64,000 nucleotides of DNA from Leptobacterium sp964389205 (GCA_964389205.1 CAYMDH010000009.1:25423-89422), one strand, 5' to 3'; counted from the stretch's first letter, positions 28,199 to 37,112 are shown. Numbers and translations: made by a program. Notes: a model not told the origin generated them from the sequence alone.

Positions 28199-28711
28199 AT
28201 GGAAGAATTGAAAGAATACGACAAAGCAGCGAAACGATTTTACAGTAAAAATAGCATTAAGAAATCACCATTAATGTCATGGGATATCTACAGTGAGCAT
28301 CTAAATAAATTGACATATCTTTCTAAAGATGTTGTACAATTAAATAAAATGGCTGTAGATTGGAAACAGTCTTGGGATTTTAAAAGTGAATTACAAGAAA
28401 AAGGAAAGGTTATTATTTTAACAGATACTTCTTTAAAAATAGTGTATACAACCTCTAATATGAATACACTTAATGGATATTCTATGGATCAAGTTGTTGG
28501 ACATTCTCCCAAGATATTTCAAGGGGAAAAAACATGTACAACTACCTCGACATACATACGAAATGCCATTGAACAGCAACAACCGTTTAAGGCTAAAGTT
28601 TTAAATTATAAAAAAGATGGGTCTATTTATTTTTGCACCATTAACGGGTATCCTATCCATGATAAAAAAGGAAAACTCATAAACTTTATTGCCTTTGAAA
28701 GTGAAGCTTAA
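28199..28711 (+). CDS. PAS domain protein, LOV-like without the photoactive cysteine
   Basis: A 170-residue protein: an N-terminal helical part (1-62), then one PAS domain (about 65-165) and nothing else. The segment GHSPKIFQG aligns with the LOV motif GRNCRFLQG, but the flavin-adduct Cys is replaced by Pro, so blue-light photochemistry of the LOV type is not expected. No output domain is attached; it may act as a stand-alone sensor or partner. It converges with the gene at 28720. Confidence 0.8.
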   Translation: MEELKEYDKAAKRFYSKNSIKKSPLMSWDIYSEHLNKLTYLSKDVVQLNKMAVDWKQSWDFKSELQEKGKVIILTDTSLKIVYTTSNMNTLNGYSMDQVVGHSPKIFQGEKTCTTTSTYIRNAIEQQQPFKAKVLNYKKDGSIYFCTINGYPIHDKKGKLINFIAFESEA

Positions 28712-28719
28712 TGACTAGT

Positions 28720-29406
28720 CTATTCAGAAATACGTCTTAACTCTTTAACAAAAACCCATTTTTCATTTTCTTTAATATATAAATTATTCCATTCTTCATA
28801 TATAGAAGCCATATGAGTTACCATAGAATCTAACGATTTATTGAATACTAAATAATTTACTTTTAGTGGTAAACTATAATAATTAAGATTTGTATGGTGA
28901 CTTTCCAGTATCACTCTAGCATTGGAAAGGCTTCTTTTTTTATTTAATGACCCAAAACCATACTTTAATCGCCCAAATACTTTTCTTTTATATTTATCTT
29001 TAAGGATTAAGAACTTTAAATCATTATGGTGACACTTAGCTTTTATTTGAAATAATGAATCTTTGAAAATACTTTTTTGATGATGATAAGCTGGTGAAAA
29101 ATCAGATTTTTTTAAGTTCTCTGCATATATTACTTTAACATTCTTTTGAAGAATCTGATATTTTAACTTAGGAAATTCAGTTTTTAAATATTGACTTTTT
29201 TTAGCTTGATTATTACAAAATTCTATTTCAATAATATCTCGAATGGCTTTTTCTATAGCTGTATTTGACTCTTGAGAAGATATAACTTCTGTTTCTGCTT
29301 CCCATTCACTATAAAATTTTTCTATTCTTTTTTCTTTAATAGTTTTACAGGAAGGCAATAAAACAAAAATTAGAATAGCTAAAATAAAAGCTTTTAAGCT
29401 TTTTAT
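28720..29406 (-). CDS. Putative lipoprotein with non-canonical start
   Basis: From an ATA codon at 29404-29406 the frame reads KSLKAFILAILIFVLLPSC, an excellent lipoprotein signal with lipobox LPSC, then about 210 residues with no domain I recognise (KCHHNDLKFLILKDKYKRK, SMVTHMASIYEEWNNLYIKE). The frame is open back to a stop near 29440 with no ATG or GTG; a TTG inside the signal peptide (29358) would destroy it. So the start is ATA or ATT, or the ATG has been lost. The body is otherwise intact over 212 codons. Confidence 0.6.
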   Translation of the reverse strand: MKSLKAFILAILIFVLLPSCKTIKEKRIEKFYSEWEAETEVISSQESNTAIEKAIRDIIEIEFCNNQAKKSQYLKTEFPKLKYQILQKNVKVIYAENLKKSDFSPAYHHQKSIFKDSLFQIKAKCHHNDLKFLILKDKYKRKVFGRLKYGFGSLNKKRSLSNARVILESHHTNLNYYSLPLKVNYLVFNKSLDSMVTHMASIYEEWNNLYIKENEKWVFVKELRRISE

Positions 29407-29499
29407 TTTATATGGATATTTGAAAATATTAATAATCTATTTTTCTGTTTTTACGATAAAAAATATAATTACCTATTTAGTGATAGATACATTCAACCT

Positions 29500-30942
29500 T
29501 TAAAAAGTACAACTTTCTATTTCCGTAATTCGCAATGTGTTTACCATTCCTTTTTCTTTTATAGGCATAGCAGCTAAACTAATAAGCATATCACTTACTT
29601 CTAAGAACCCTTTTTCGCAAGCAATTCTATTTACATCTTCTATAGTTTCATCTGTACTCACAAATTTATCATAGTAGAAGGCTTTAACCCCCCATAATAA
29701 ACTTAACTGTGATAAGATTCGTCTATTAGAAGTAAAAACGAGGATGTGTGCACTGGGTCTCCATGCAGAAATTTGAAAAGCAGTATATCCACTATTGGTC
29801 AACGTAGAAATAGCTTTTGCTTTTATTTCATTTGCCATTAAAGCAGCATGATAACAAATAGATTTAGTAACATATCTTTTAGTACGAATATGAGGCGGTT
29901 CTTGAGGAACCTTTATTAATGAAGAGTGTTCAACACTTTCAATAATACTACTCATTTTTTCAATAACCTGTACAGGATAACTACCTACTGAAGTTTCTCC
30001 AGACAACATTACAGCATCTGCACCATCCATAACAGAATTGGCTACATCATTTACTTCGGCACGTGTTGGTGTTAAGCTACTAATCATGGTTTCCATCATT
30101 TGTGTAGCTATAATAACAGGAATTCTTGCACGTTTAGCTCGCAATACTAATTGCTTTTGAATAAGGGGTACCTCTTGTGCAGGAACTTCTACACCCAAAT
30201 CTCCACGTGCTACCATTAAACCATCACAATACGCGACAATTTTGTCAATATTTTCAACAGCTTCAGGTTTTTCAATTTTAGCAATAATTGGAATCTTATA
30301 TGCAGAATGTTCTTTGATTATCTTTTGAAGATCGATTAAATCTTGACTATGACGCACAAATGAAAGTGCCATCCAATCTACTTCTTGACCAATTGCAAAA
30401 ATGGCATCTTTAACATCTTTTTCTGTAAGCGCTGGCAATGATATATCTGTATTAGGAAGATTAACTCCTTTTTTTGATTTTAGCGGCCCTCCCTGAATCA
30501 CTTTTGTTTTTACTTCAGTTTTCTTATCAGTAGATACCACCTCAAACATTAGCTTACCATCATCTAATAAAATTTTTTCTCCAGGTTTTACATCCTTAGG
30601 GAAAGATGCATAATTCATATAGACTCTGCTAGCACTTCCTTTAAATTCTTTTCCAGTGACAAAAGTAACCTCGTCTCCGGGTTTTACTATGGTGTCTTCA
30701 GTCATTACGCCAACACGAAGTTTAGGCCCTTGTAAGTCGGCTAAAATAGCTGTATTGTATCCGTATTTATCACTCAAAGATCGTATCATTTGGATACGTT
30801 CTTTTACATCTTTATAATTTGCATGAGAGAAATTAATTCGAAAAACATTAACTCCAGCCTCAATCATATTCTTAAGAACTTCCTTTCTACTTGTTGCAGG
30901 TCCTAAGGTTGCAACAATTTTTGTTTTCTTTTTATTTGGCAT
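29500..30942 (-). CDS. pyk: Pyruvate kinase
   Basis: A 480-residue enzyme converting phosphoenolpyruvate and ADP to pyruvate and ATP in glycolysis. Family motifs: FRINFSHANY near residue 35, IPIIAKIEKPEAVEN with the catalytic Lys-Glu, and MVARGDLGVEVP. The C-terminal regulatory domain is complete. It starts three bases after the stop of the IPExxxVDY gene and is the last gene of the acpP-fabF-rnc block. Confidence 0.97.
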   Translation of the reverse strand: MPNKKKTKIVATLGPATSRKEVLKNMIEAGVNVFRINFSHANYKDVKERIQMIRSLSDKYGYNTAILADLQGPKLRVGVMTEDTIVKPGDEVTFVTGKEFKGSASRVYMNYASFPKDVKPGEKILLDDGKLMFEVVSTDKKTEVKTKVIQGGPLKSKKGVNLPNTDISLPALTEKDVKDAIFAIGQEVDWMALSFVRHSQDLIDLQKIIKEHSAYKIPIIAKIEKPEAVENIDKIVAYCDGLMVARGDLGVEVPAQEVPLIQKQLVLRAKRARIPVIIATQMMETMISSLTPTRAEVNDVANSVMDGADAVMLSGETSVGSYPVQVIEKMSSIIESVEHSSLIKVPQEPPHIRTKRYVTKSICYHAALMANEIKAKAISTLTNSGYTAFQISAWRPSAHILVFTSNRRILSQLSLLWGVKAFYYDKFVSTDETIEDVNRIACEKGFLEVSDMLISLAAMPIKEKGMVNTLRITEIESCTF

Positions 30943-30945
30943 TCC

Positions 30946-31413
30946 TTAAAAAATTAAATTGTTTTTAGATTTTAACTCATCTGGGCTTACTTGATAAGCC
31001 ATTGTTATTTGCGTGATCTCGTTGATTTTTTTGATAGTACTATCGGTGTGTTTAAAAAAGTCACCGTTGTCAATTTTTATAAAATAATCTACATTTTTAT
31101 ATTCAGGAATTAAATAATTAGTAACCGATGATTTACTATCTGCAAAGAGATCAGTTGTAACTTCTCGATGTACCTGAACAATAGATGTATTTGAAATTAA
31201 ACTCCACACTGTATCTTGATATAGATCATCCCATTCAAAAATTCCATAAGACACATCTTTATCGAAATCTATGGTTTGTTTTATTTTTTTAAATTTTGCT
31301 TTTAGCAATTGATTTAAAAAATAAGCCAATCGATAATCTTCTAAATGACTATGAATAGCAATTAGTGAATATGTTGGTTCATATAAGTCCTCTAATATTT
31401 TGTGAACAGCCAT
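30946..31413 (-). CDS. IPExxxVDY family protein
   Basis: A 155-residue soluble protein. The family-naming motif is visible as IPEYKNVDYFIKIDN near residue 105. The family is known from Bacteroidota, nearly always between rnc and pyk, as here, and has no assigned function. Separated from pyk by three bases, from rnc by 113 bases. Confidence 0.9.
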   Translation of the reverse strand: MAVHKILEDLYEPTYSLIAIHSHLEDYRLAYFLNQLLKAKFKKIKQTIDFDKDVSYGIFEWDDLYQDTVWSLISNTSIVQVHREVTTDLFADSKSSVTNYLIPEYKNVDYFIKIDNGDFFKHTDSTIKKINEITQITMAYQVSPDELKSKNNLIF

Positions 31414-31526
31414 ATACAGTTTACATGGAAATGTAAATATATAATACTATTAAAGAGGAAACAACTTTCAATGTATTGTTTCACATTAATTTAAACACGA
31501 AAACGATATAGTTATTTAAAATGAAA

Positions 31527-32267
31527 TTAAGAATTAGAATCTATTCTTTGCTGAAGTACAAAATAAGCTCTTTTTGAAGCGAGCTCTTCTGCTTTTTTCT
31601 TTGAAGTCGCTCTTGCTTTAGCAATCACTTTTCCATCTAATGCCAATTTAACTGAAAAATGTTTTACAGGATCATTGCCACTATCTTCATAGGCATCATA
31701 ATGAAAAGGAACCTTTTCTTTTTGACTCCACTCAATTAAAAGGCTTTTATAACTAATTACTTTTCCTTCTAATTTTTCAATATCTACATAGGGCGTAATT
31801 ACTTTTTCATAAATAAACTTTTTGCAATACGTATACCCTCTATCTAAATATATGGCTCCAACCAATGCTTCAAACATATTTCCATGAACGTTATCACCAA
31901 AATTATTTTTAGGAATTTTAGTTTCTAGAAAATGAATAAGGTTTAGATCTTTACCCAATTCATTTAGATGTTCCCTACTCACTACTTTTGAGCGCATTTT
32001 AGTAAGATACCCTTCATCACCAGATGGAACTTTTTTAAATATATAATTAGAAATAACTGCACTTAGCATAGCATCTCCAAGAAATTCTAAACGCTCGTAA
32101 TTTAATGGATTGCCTTTTTCGTCTTTTATATTCATCGAGCGATGTGTAAAAGCCTTTCGATAATACCGAAGTTCTTTAGGAGCAAATCCTACTATTTTTT
32201 TTATTTGCAAAAAAAAATTCCCGTCATTGTCTGAACGGGAATTTAATATTTTACGAATGATATTCAT
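31527..32267 (-). CDS. rnc: Ribonuclease III
   Basis: A 246-residue double-strand-specific endoribonuclease. The signature ERLEFLGDAMLSAVIS and the second catalytic patch (HGNMFEALVGAIYLDRGY) are intact, and a double-stranded RNA-binding domain covers about residues 168-240. It acts in rRNA and mRNA maturation. It follows fabF by nine bases. Confidence 0.96.
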   Translation of the reverse strand: MNIIRKILNSRSDNDGNFFLQIKKIVGFAPKELRYYRKAFTHRSMNIKDEKGNPLNYERLEFLGDAMLSAVISNYIFKKVPSGDEGYLTKMRSKVVSREHLNELGKDLNLIHFLETKIPKNNFGDNVHGNMFEALVGAIYLDRGYTYCKKFIYEKVITPYVDIEKLEGKVISYKSLLIEWSQKEKVPFHYDAYEDSGNDPVKHFSVKLALDGKVIAKARATSKKKAEELASKRAYFVLQQRIDSNS

Positions 32268-32276
32268 TCGACAAAT

Positions 32277-33527
32277 CTAATCTAATTTTTTGAATAAAAC
32301 ACATGCATTGTGTCCTCCAAAGCCAAAAGTATTACTCATGGCAATTTTAACATCTCTAGGCTGCGCCTCATTTAATGTTAAATTAAGAGAAGAATCAATA
32401 TTCTCATCTACAGTAGTATGGTTAATTGTAGGAGGTACCATACTGTGCTTTATAGCCAGTATAGATGCAATAGCTTCAATAGCTCCAGCGGCTCCTAACA
32501 AATGACCTGTCATAGATTTTGTAGAGTTAATATTTATATTTCCAGCATGTTTTCCAAATACTTTAGTAATCGCTTTCAACTCTGCAACGTCTCCAAGAGG
32601 AGTAGAAGTTCCATGAGTATTTATAGCGTCTACATCTTTTGGTTCCAATCCAGCATCTCTTAGGCAGTTAAACATAACACGTTCAACTCCTATGCCGTCT
32701 GGATGCGGTGCAGTCATGTGATATGCATCACTAGACATCCCTCCGCCAATCACTTCTGCATAAATTTTTGCTCCACGTGCTTTAGCATGCTCATATTCTT
32801 CTAAAATTAAAGCACCAGCTCCTTCTCCAAGTACAAAACCATCTCGATTTGCATCGAAAGGTCTGGAAGCAGTTTCTGGACTTTCATTTCTAGTTGACAA
32901 TGCGTGCATAGCATTAAAACCTCCCATACCAGCTTGTGTAATGGCCGCTTCACTACCTCCTGTAACAATAATATCACAATGCCCTAAACGTATATAATTT
33001 AAAGCATCAATCATTGCATTAGCAGAAGAAGCACAGGCCGAAACAGTGGTATAGTTAGGCCCCATAAAACCATGTTTTATAGAGATATTTCCCGGAGCAA
33101 TATCAGCAATCATTTTGGGAATAAAGAATGGATTAAACCTTGGTGTCCCATCTCCGTCAGCAAAGTTTACTACTTCGTCTTGAAAAGTTTTTAACCCTCC
33201 TATTCCAGCTCCCCAGATAACACCAACTCTAAATTTGTCTACAACGTCAAGATTAAAATTTGCATCTTTTATTGCCTCTTCTGAAGAAATCAATGCATAT
33301 TGTGCAAAACGATCCAGTTTACGCGCTTCTTTTCTATCAAAAAACGCTAATGGATCATAATCTTTAATTTCACAAGAAAACTTAGTTTTGAATTTCTCGG
33401 GATCAAAATGGGTAGTAGGGGCACATCCACTTTTACCATGCACCAAACCGTCCCAATACTCTTCAATATTGTTACCAATAGGTGTTAAGGCACCAAGACC
33501 AGTGACTACAACTCGCTTTAATTCCAT
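32277..33527 (-). CDS. fabF: Beta-ketoacyl-ACP synthase II
   Basis: A 416-residue condensing enzyme of type II fatty-acid synthesis. The Cys-His-His triad is visible: Cys165 in TVSACASS, His305 in NTHGTSTPLGD, and His342 in MTGHLLGAAG, with Lys338 before it. It elongates malonyl-ACP with acyl groups. It follows acpP by 13 bases. Confidence 0.97.
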   Translation of the reverse strand: MELKRVVVTGLGALTPIGNNIEEYWDGLVHGKSGCAPTTHFDPEKFKTKFSCEIKDYDPLAFFDRKEARKLDRFAQYALISSEEAIKDANFNLDVVDKFRVGVIWGAGIGGLKTFQDEVVNFADGDGTPRFNPFFIPKMIADIAPGNISIKHGFMGPNYTTVSACASSANAMIDALNYIRLGHCDIIVTGGSEAAITQAGMGGFNAMHALSTRNESPETASRPFDANRDGFVLGEGAGALILEEYEHAKARGAKIYAEVIGGGMSSDAYHMTAPHPDGIGVERVMFNCLRDAGLEPKDVDAINTHGTSTPLGDVAELKAITKVFGKHAGNININSTKSMTGHLLGAAGAIEAIASILAIKHSMVPPTINHTTVDENIDSSLNLTLNEAQPRDVKIAMSNTFGFGGHNACVLFKKLD

Positions 33528-33540
33528 AAAGTATCTTTAC

Positions 33541-33774
33541 TTATTTCGCTTCTTCTATATATTGGATTGCTTGACCAACTGTAGCGATGTTTTCTGCTTG
33601 GTCATCAGGAATTTGAATATCGAATTCTTTTTCGAATTCCATAATTAATTCTACTGTGTCTAGAGAGTCTGCTCCTAAATCGTTCGTGAAGCTTGCTTCT
33701 GCAACTACTTCATTTTCATCAACACCTAATTTGTCTACGATAATCGCTTTTACTCTTGATGCAATGTCTGACAT
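33541..33774 (-). CDS. acpP: Acyl carrier protein
   Basis: A 77-residue acidic protein. Ser37 in GADSLDTVEL is the phosphopantetheine attachment site. It carries acyl chains for FabF and is the first gene of the operon. It is divergent from purN across a 198-base gap. Confidence 0.97.
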   Translation of the reverse strand: MSDIASRVKAIIVDKLGVDENEVVAEASFTNDLGADSLDTVELIMEFEKEFDIQIPDDQAENIATVGQAIQYIEEAK

Positions 33775-33972
33775 AATTTTTTGATTTTTAAATTTTAAAT
33801 TTTGGCAAAAATAAAAAACTTTGGATTAAAACAACATTTTACTTCTAATTACTTCTAAAATGTCGCTGTAATTTACTAAAAATATATACAAGTAATTTGT
33901 TTTTGCCTTCGCTTTGTTAATAATTATTCTTTTTTTTGTTTTAAATAGCAACAGCAATATAAATTTAATCCG

Positions 33973-34539
33973 ATGAAACGAATTGTTATTTTTGCTTCAG
34001 GCTCTGGAACAAATGCCGAAAACATAATTCAATATTTCAATAAGAAAAATAATGCTTCTGTTGCTTTAGTGCTCTCAAACAAGAAAGACGCCAAAGTTTT
34101 AGAAAGAGCTAACAATCATAATATCAGCTGTTTATATTTTAATAAAACAATATTTTTCGAAACAAATTATATTGTCGATCTTCTAAAACAGATAGCACCT
34201 GATATTATTGTACTCGCAGGGTTTTTATGGAAATTTCCAACAGCTATTATTAATAACTTTCCTAAAAAAGTGATTAATATTCACCCAGCATTATTACCTA
34301 AATATGGAGGCAAAGGAATGTACGGAATGCATGTACATAATGCTATTGTAGCTAATAAGGAAGAAGAAACAGGCATAACAATTCATTATGTCAATGAAAA
34401 TTATGATGAAGGAGCTATTATTTTCCAGGCTAAAACAAAAGTTAGTAAAACAGATTTGCCCCAAGATATTGCTAAAAAGGTTCAAGCGCTTGAATACAAA
34501 CATTTTCCTGAAATAATAGAAACTTTACTAGATGGCTAA
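33973..34539 (+). CDS. purN: Phosphoribosylglycinamide formyltransferase
   Basis: A 188-residue enzyme transferring formyl groups to GAR in purine synthesis. It has FASGSGTNAENI at the N-terminus, NIHPALLPKYGGKGM with catalytic Asn and His, and NYDEGAIIFQ with the catalytic Asp. The stop overlaps the rnhA start by eight bases, so the two are translationally coupled. Confidence 0.95.
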   Translation: MKRIVIFASGSGTNAENIIQYFNKKNNASVALVLSNKKDAKVLERANNHNISCLYFNKTIFFETNYIVDLLKQIAPDIIVLAGFLWKFPTAIINNFPKKVINIHPALLPKYGGKGMYGMHVHNAIVANKEEETGITIHYVNENYDEGAIIFQAKTKVSKTDLPQDIAKKVQALEYKHFPEIIETLLDG

Positions 34540-35011
34540 TTTTGATGTATATGTATATACAGACGGCGCATGCCGTGGTAATCCAGGGCCAGGAGGCTAT
34601 GGTATTATTATGGAGTGGGTAGGAAAATCATACATAAAAGAGTTTTCAGATGGATTTGCTCATACAACAAACAATAGAATGGAGCTTTTAGCCGTTATAA
34701 TAGCGCTAAAAAAACTTAAAAAAACAAAGATTCGAGTACGTGTCTTTACAGATTCAAAATATGTTGCAGATGCTGTAGAAAAAAAATGGGTCTTTAATTG
34801 GGAGCGTACAAATTTTAAAGGAAAGAAAAATAGTGACCTTTGGATAGATTTTTTAAAAGAGTATAGAAAACATTATGTTTCGTTTCAATGGATTAAAGGA
34901 CATAATGAACATCCTCAAAACGAACGGTGTGATCAATTGGCAGTAGCAGCCTCAAAAACTAAAAAACTAAAAATAGATCAAGGTTTTGAATCTCCGCCAT
35001 CTTTATTATAA
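34532..35011 (+). CDS. rnhA: Ribonuclease HI
   Basis: A 159-residue enzyme that cleaves RNA in RNA-DNA hybrids. Active-site residues are in YTDGACRGNPGPGGYG (Asp), NNRMELLAVI (Glu), VFTDSKYVADA (Asp) and NERCDQLA (Asp). Normal length for bacterial RNase HI. Overlaps purN by eight bases. Confidence 0.95.
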   Translation: MANFDVYVYTDGACRGNPGPGGYGIIMEWVGKSYIKEFSDGFAHTTNNRMELLAVIIALKKLKKTKIRVRVFTDSKYVADAVEKKWVFNWERTNFKGKKNSDLWIDFLKEYRKHYVSFQWIKGHNEHPQNERCDQLAVAASKTKKLKIDQGFESPPSLL

Positions 35012-35060
35012 AAGAATTAAGGAGTAGTGAAAAAAATATAATTTTTTTAATAATGACCCC

Positions 35061-35666
35061 CTGAGTTTATTAAAAACACATACAATCTTTTTATTAGCAT
35101 TCTTTGCTGTAACCTTAGGGCAAGCACAAGAGTGGAAATTAAAAAAGCATAAGAATAATATAAAGATATATACTCGCAAATTAGATTCTACAAAACTATG
35201 TGAGTACAAAGCTGTTATGCTTATAAAGACATCAGCACAAAAAGCCCTTCAAACCATTACAGATGGGAACAATCTAAAAGAGTGGAATTATAAAACATCA
35301 GAGAGCAATATTGTAAAGAGAATTTCAGATAATGAACTTATCATTTGGATGAAAAATGATTTTTATTGGCCAGTGAAAAATAGAGATCACGTATCCAGAT
35401 TGAAAATAATAAATTATAAAGAAACAGGATATCGTGTAGAAGTTATCTCTGATAATACAGACATAGTTCCTAGAAAAAGGAGCATAATTAGAATTACAAA
35501 TTTTAAGGGGTATTGGCAGCTTATACCTAAAGGAGAATATGTAGAGATTACACAACAAATGTACGGAGATCCAAAGGGAATGCTTCCGCGTTGGGTTATA
35601 AACTCAGTTTTAACAACAGCTCCTTATCATTCTTTTTACAACTTAAAGCAACTTCTTGAAAAGTAA
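35061..35666 (+). CDS. START domain protein, secreted, with unusual or frameshifted start
   Basis: The frame encodes a START (StAR-related lipid transfer) domain, with WPVKNRDHVSRL, GYWQLIPKGEYVEITQQ and DPKGMLPRWVINS. The conserved domain reaches upstream of the first in-frame ATG (35217). The frame stays open back to a CTG at 35061, from which SLLKTHTIFLLAFFAVTLG, then QAQ, forms a good signal peptide. An ATG at 35053 lies one base out of frame, across a run of five C (35057-35061). One extra C would join it, so either CTG is the start or there is a one-base lesion. Confidence 0.7.
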   Translation: MSLLKTHTIFLLAFFAVTLGQAQEWKLKKHKNNIKIYTRKLDSTKLCEYKAVMLIKTSAQKALQTITDGNNLKEWNYKTSESNIVKRISDNELIIWMKNDFYWPVKNRDHVSRLKIINYKETGYRVEVISDNTDIVPRKRSIIRITNFKGYWQLIPKGEYVEITQQMYGDPKGMLPRWVINSVLTTAPYHSFYNLKQLLEK

Positions 35667-35870
35667 ACTTATATTTTAAAATTGATATTACGTTTGGATA
35701 AAGCTCGTTAATTTGATTGATCTTTCATGATAGATTCTTAATTCTTAAATGAAAAACAGGAGTTTCTAAAGTATTAGTTTATGAAAGTATTTTTAATACA
35801 GCATATCAAAAAAAGAAAGTTTTTATTTATAAAAAAGTAAATATATTCTTTATTTTTTTAGTCTTTTTTT
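35667..35870. other. A/T-rich spacer with no gene
   Basis: This 204-base spacer between the START-domain gene and the GG-leader peptide locus contains no open frame, repeat or hairpin that I can support. Confidence 0.5.
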
Positions 35871-35878
35871 TACATTTG
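35871..35878 (+). promoter_or_regulatory. Probable -7 box of the GG-leader peptide gene
   Basis: TACATTTG matches TAnnTTTG and lies 31 bases before the proposed TTG start at 35909. It suggests a leader of about 24 bases and supports expression of the short gene. The -33 region is only T-rich. Confidence 0.45.
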
Positions 35879-35908
35879 TATAATTATTGTTAATTAAAAA
35901 TTAAAGAA

Positions 35909-36084
35909 TTGAGTGAAGAAAAATTAAACACTCTAAGAGGAGGAATGATAACAACAGGTCCAGTTCTTCATCCTGCAGTTGGAGAGACAGCTACTGCCCT
36001 TGTGTGTGAGGTTCTTCTGCAATAGGAGAAGGATTCGCAGAAGCTGCAGAAACATTAGGAGAAGCTTGGGATCTGCTCTTTTAG
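35909..36084 (+). pseudogene. GG-leader peptide gene (bacteriocin- or RiPP-like), apparently frameshifted
   Basis: The first frame runs from a TTG at 35909 to a stop at 36025 and gives 38 residues: MSEEKLNTLRGG, a double-glycine-type leader, then MITTGPVLHPAVGETATAL and a short tail ending at a TAG. A second frame picks up at 36010 as GSSAIGEGFAEAAETLGEA and ends at 36084, eight bases before a hairpin. Its Gly/Ala-rich composition fits a bacteriocin core, so a one-base deletion near 36009 is the simplest explanation. Upstream codons TTA-AAA-ATT-AAA-GAA could extend the leader. Beside a CPBP protease gene. Confidence 0.5.
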
Positions 36085-36091
36085 TAAAAAC

Positions 36092-36142
36092 ACTGTCTGA
36101 AAATTAATAAATTATGTTTAGATTTAGTGATTTTCAGACAGT
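36092..36142 (+). terminator. Perfect 13-base inverted repeat after the peptide gene
   Basis: ACTGTCTGAAAAT (36092-36104) and ATTTTCAGACAGT (36130-36142) are exact reverse complements around a 25-base A/T-rich loop. It lies between the GG-leader gene and the CPBP gene. It lacks a long T run, so it may be a terminator, an attenuator or a processing site. Confidence 0.5.
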
Positions 36143-36175
36143 ACTTTGTTAATCCTTAATTTACCTTAATATAAG

Positions 36176-36892
36176 TTGACCAAATATATTTATAATTTAT
36201 ACTATAAAATCTTTTTCTTTAAAGTCAAAGAATCGATAAGCATACAAGAAAAACGTAAAGAATTTTTTTCTTTAGTTCTTCTAAATTTTTTATTCACTTT
36301 TATAATCATTGTTGTAGGAGGGATTATATCTGCTATAATAAATCATAATTTGTATGAAAAAGTAACCCCTTTCTTAAAAACAGAATCTTTAATTTACCGT
36401 TACCTATTATCGCTAACCATTGTTCCTTTGTTTGAAGAATTAGGGTTCAGATTATTGATATTGAAAAATAAGATTAATTTTTCTGTATCCCTAACACTAA
36501 TAACTTATTTTATTTGTTCAATATTTTTAGATCTATCTGATTATAAAAATGAAGTCTCATACTTTTACGTAAAACTTATTGGGTTGCTTTGTATCATATG
36601 GGGAGTATTTTATGTGTTGTATGATCAGGTATTCAAAATGCCATTTGAAAAAATAGATACTATTAAATTGGTATACATTACTTCTTTCTTATTCGCATTA
36701 CTTCATCTAAGTAATTTTTCTTCTTTAAATTTTTATCAAATTATATTTTCTCCTGTTTTGATTCTCCCTCATTTTGTTTTTGCATTAAGTGCAGGATATA
36801 TCAGAGTACAGCATGGTTTTTTTTTGGCTGTTTTGTTTCATAGCCTTACCAACTTGATAGTTATTATGATTCAAATAATTAAAAATGCTTAA
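36176..36892 (+). CDS. CPBP family intramembrane glutamic endopeptidase
   Basis: A 238-residue integral membrane protein with about seven hydrophobic segments, starting at a TTG (36176). All three CPBP motifs are intact: EELGFR (Glu87, Glu88, Arg92), FALLH (Phe173, His177) and HSLTN (His222, Asn226). CPBP proteins include CAAX-type proteases and bacteriocin self-immunity or maturation proteins. It is the next gene after the GG-leader peptide gene, on the same strand, 151 bases from the first-frame stop. An immunity or processing role is suggested by context, not proven. Confidence 0.8.
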   Translation: MTKYIYNLYYKIFFFKVKESISIQEKRKEFFSLVLLNFLFTFIIIVVGGIISAIINHNLYEKVTPFLKTESLIYRYLLSLTIVPLFEELGFRLLILKNKINFSVSLTLITYFICSIFLDLSDYKNEVSYFYVKLIGLLCIIWGVFYVLYDQVFKMPFEKIDTIKLVYITSFLFALLHLSNFSSLNFYQIIFSPVLILPHFVFALSAGYIRVQHGFFLAVLFHSLTNLIVIMIQIIKNA

Positions 36893-37088
36893 AAAGCAAA
36901 ATCATTAGTTGAAAATTCGCTAGCCTCTCTTTTTCTTGTTCAATTTTTTTACCATTTTTCGATCTCAGAGAATATTTTGATTATAGGGAATTGCCTTTAA
37001 GATATATATGAAATGAAGCTTGCTTTACCTTTGTATTTTGCAAGGTGTAAACATAAATTATAGGGTATTCCAATTGAAAACTATATCT

Positions 37089-37096
37089 TATATTTG
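37089..37096 (+). promoter_or_regulatory. Probable -7 box of the PfkB gene
   Basis: TATATTTG matches TAnnTTTG and lies 16 bases before the ATG at 37113. Confidence 0.45.
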
Positions 37097-37112
37097 CAAA
37101 AAATTTGACTGA

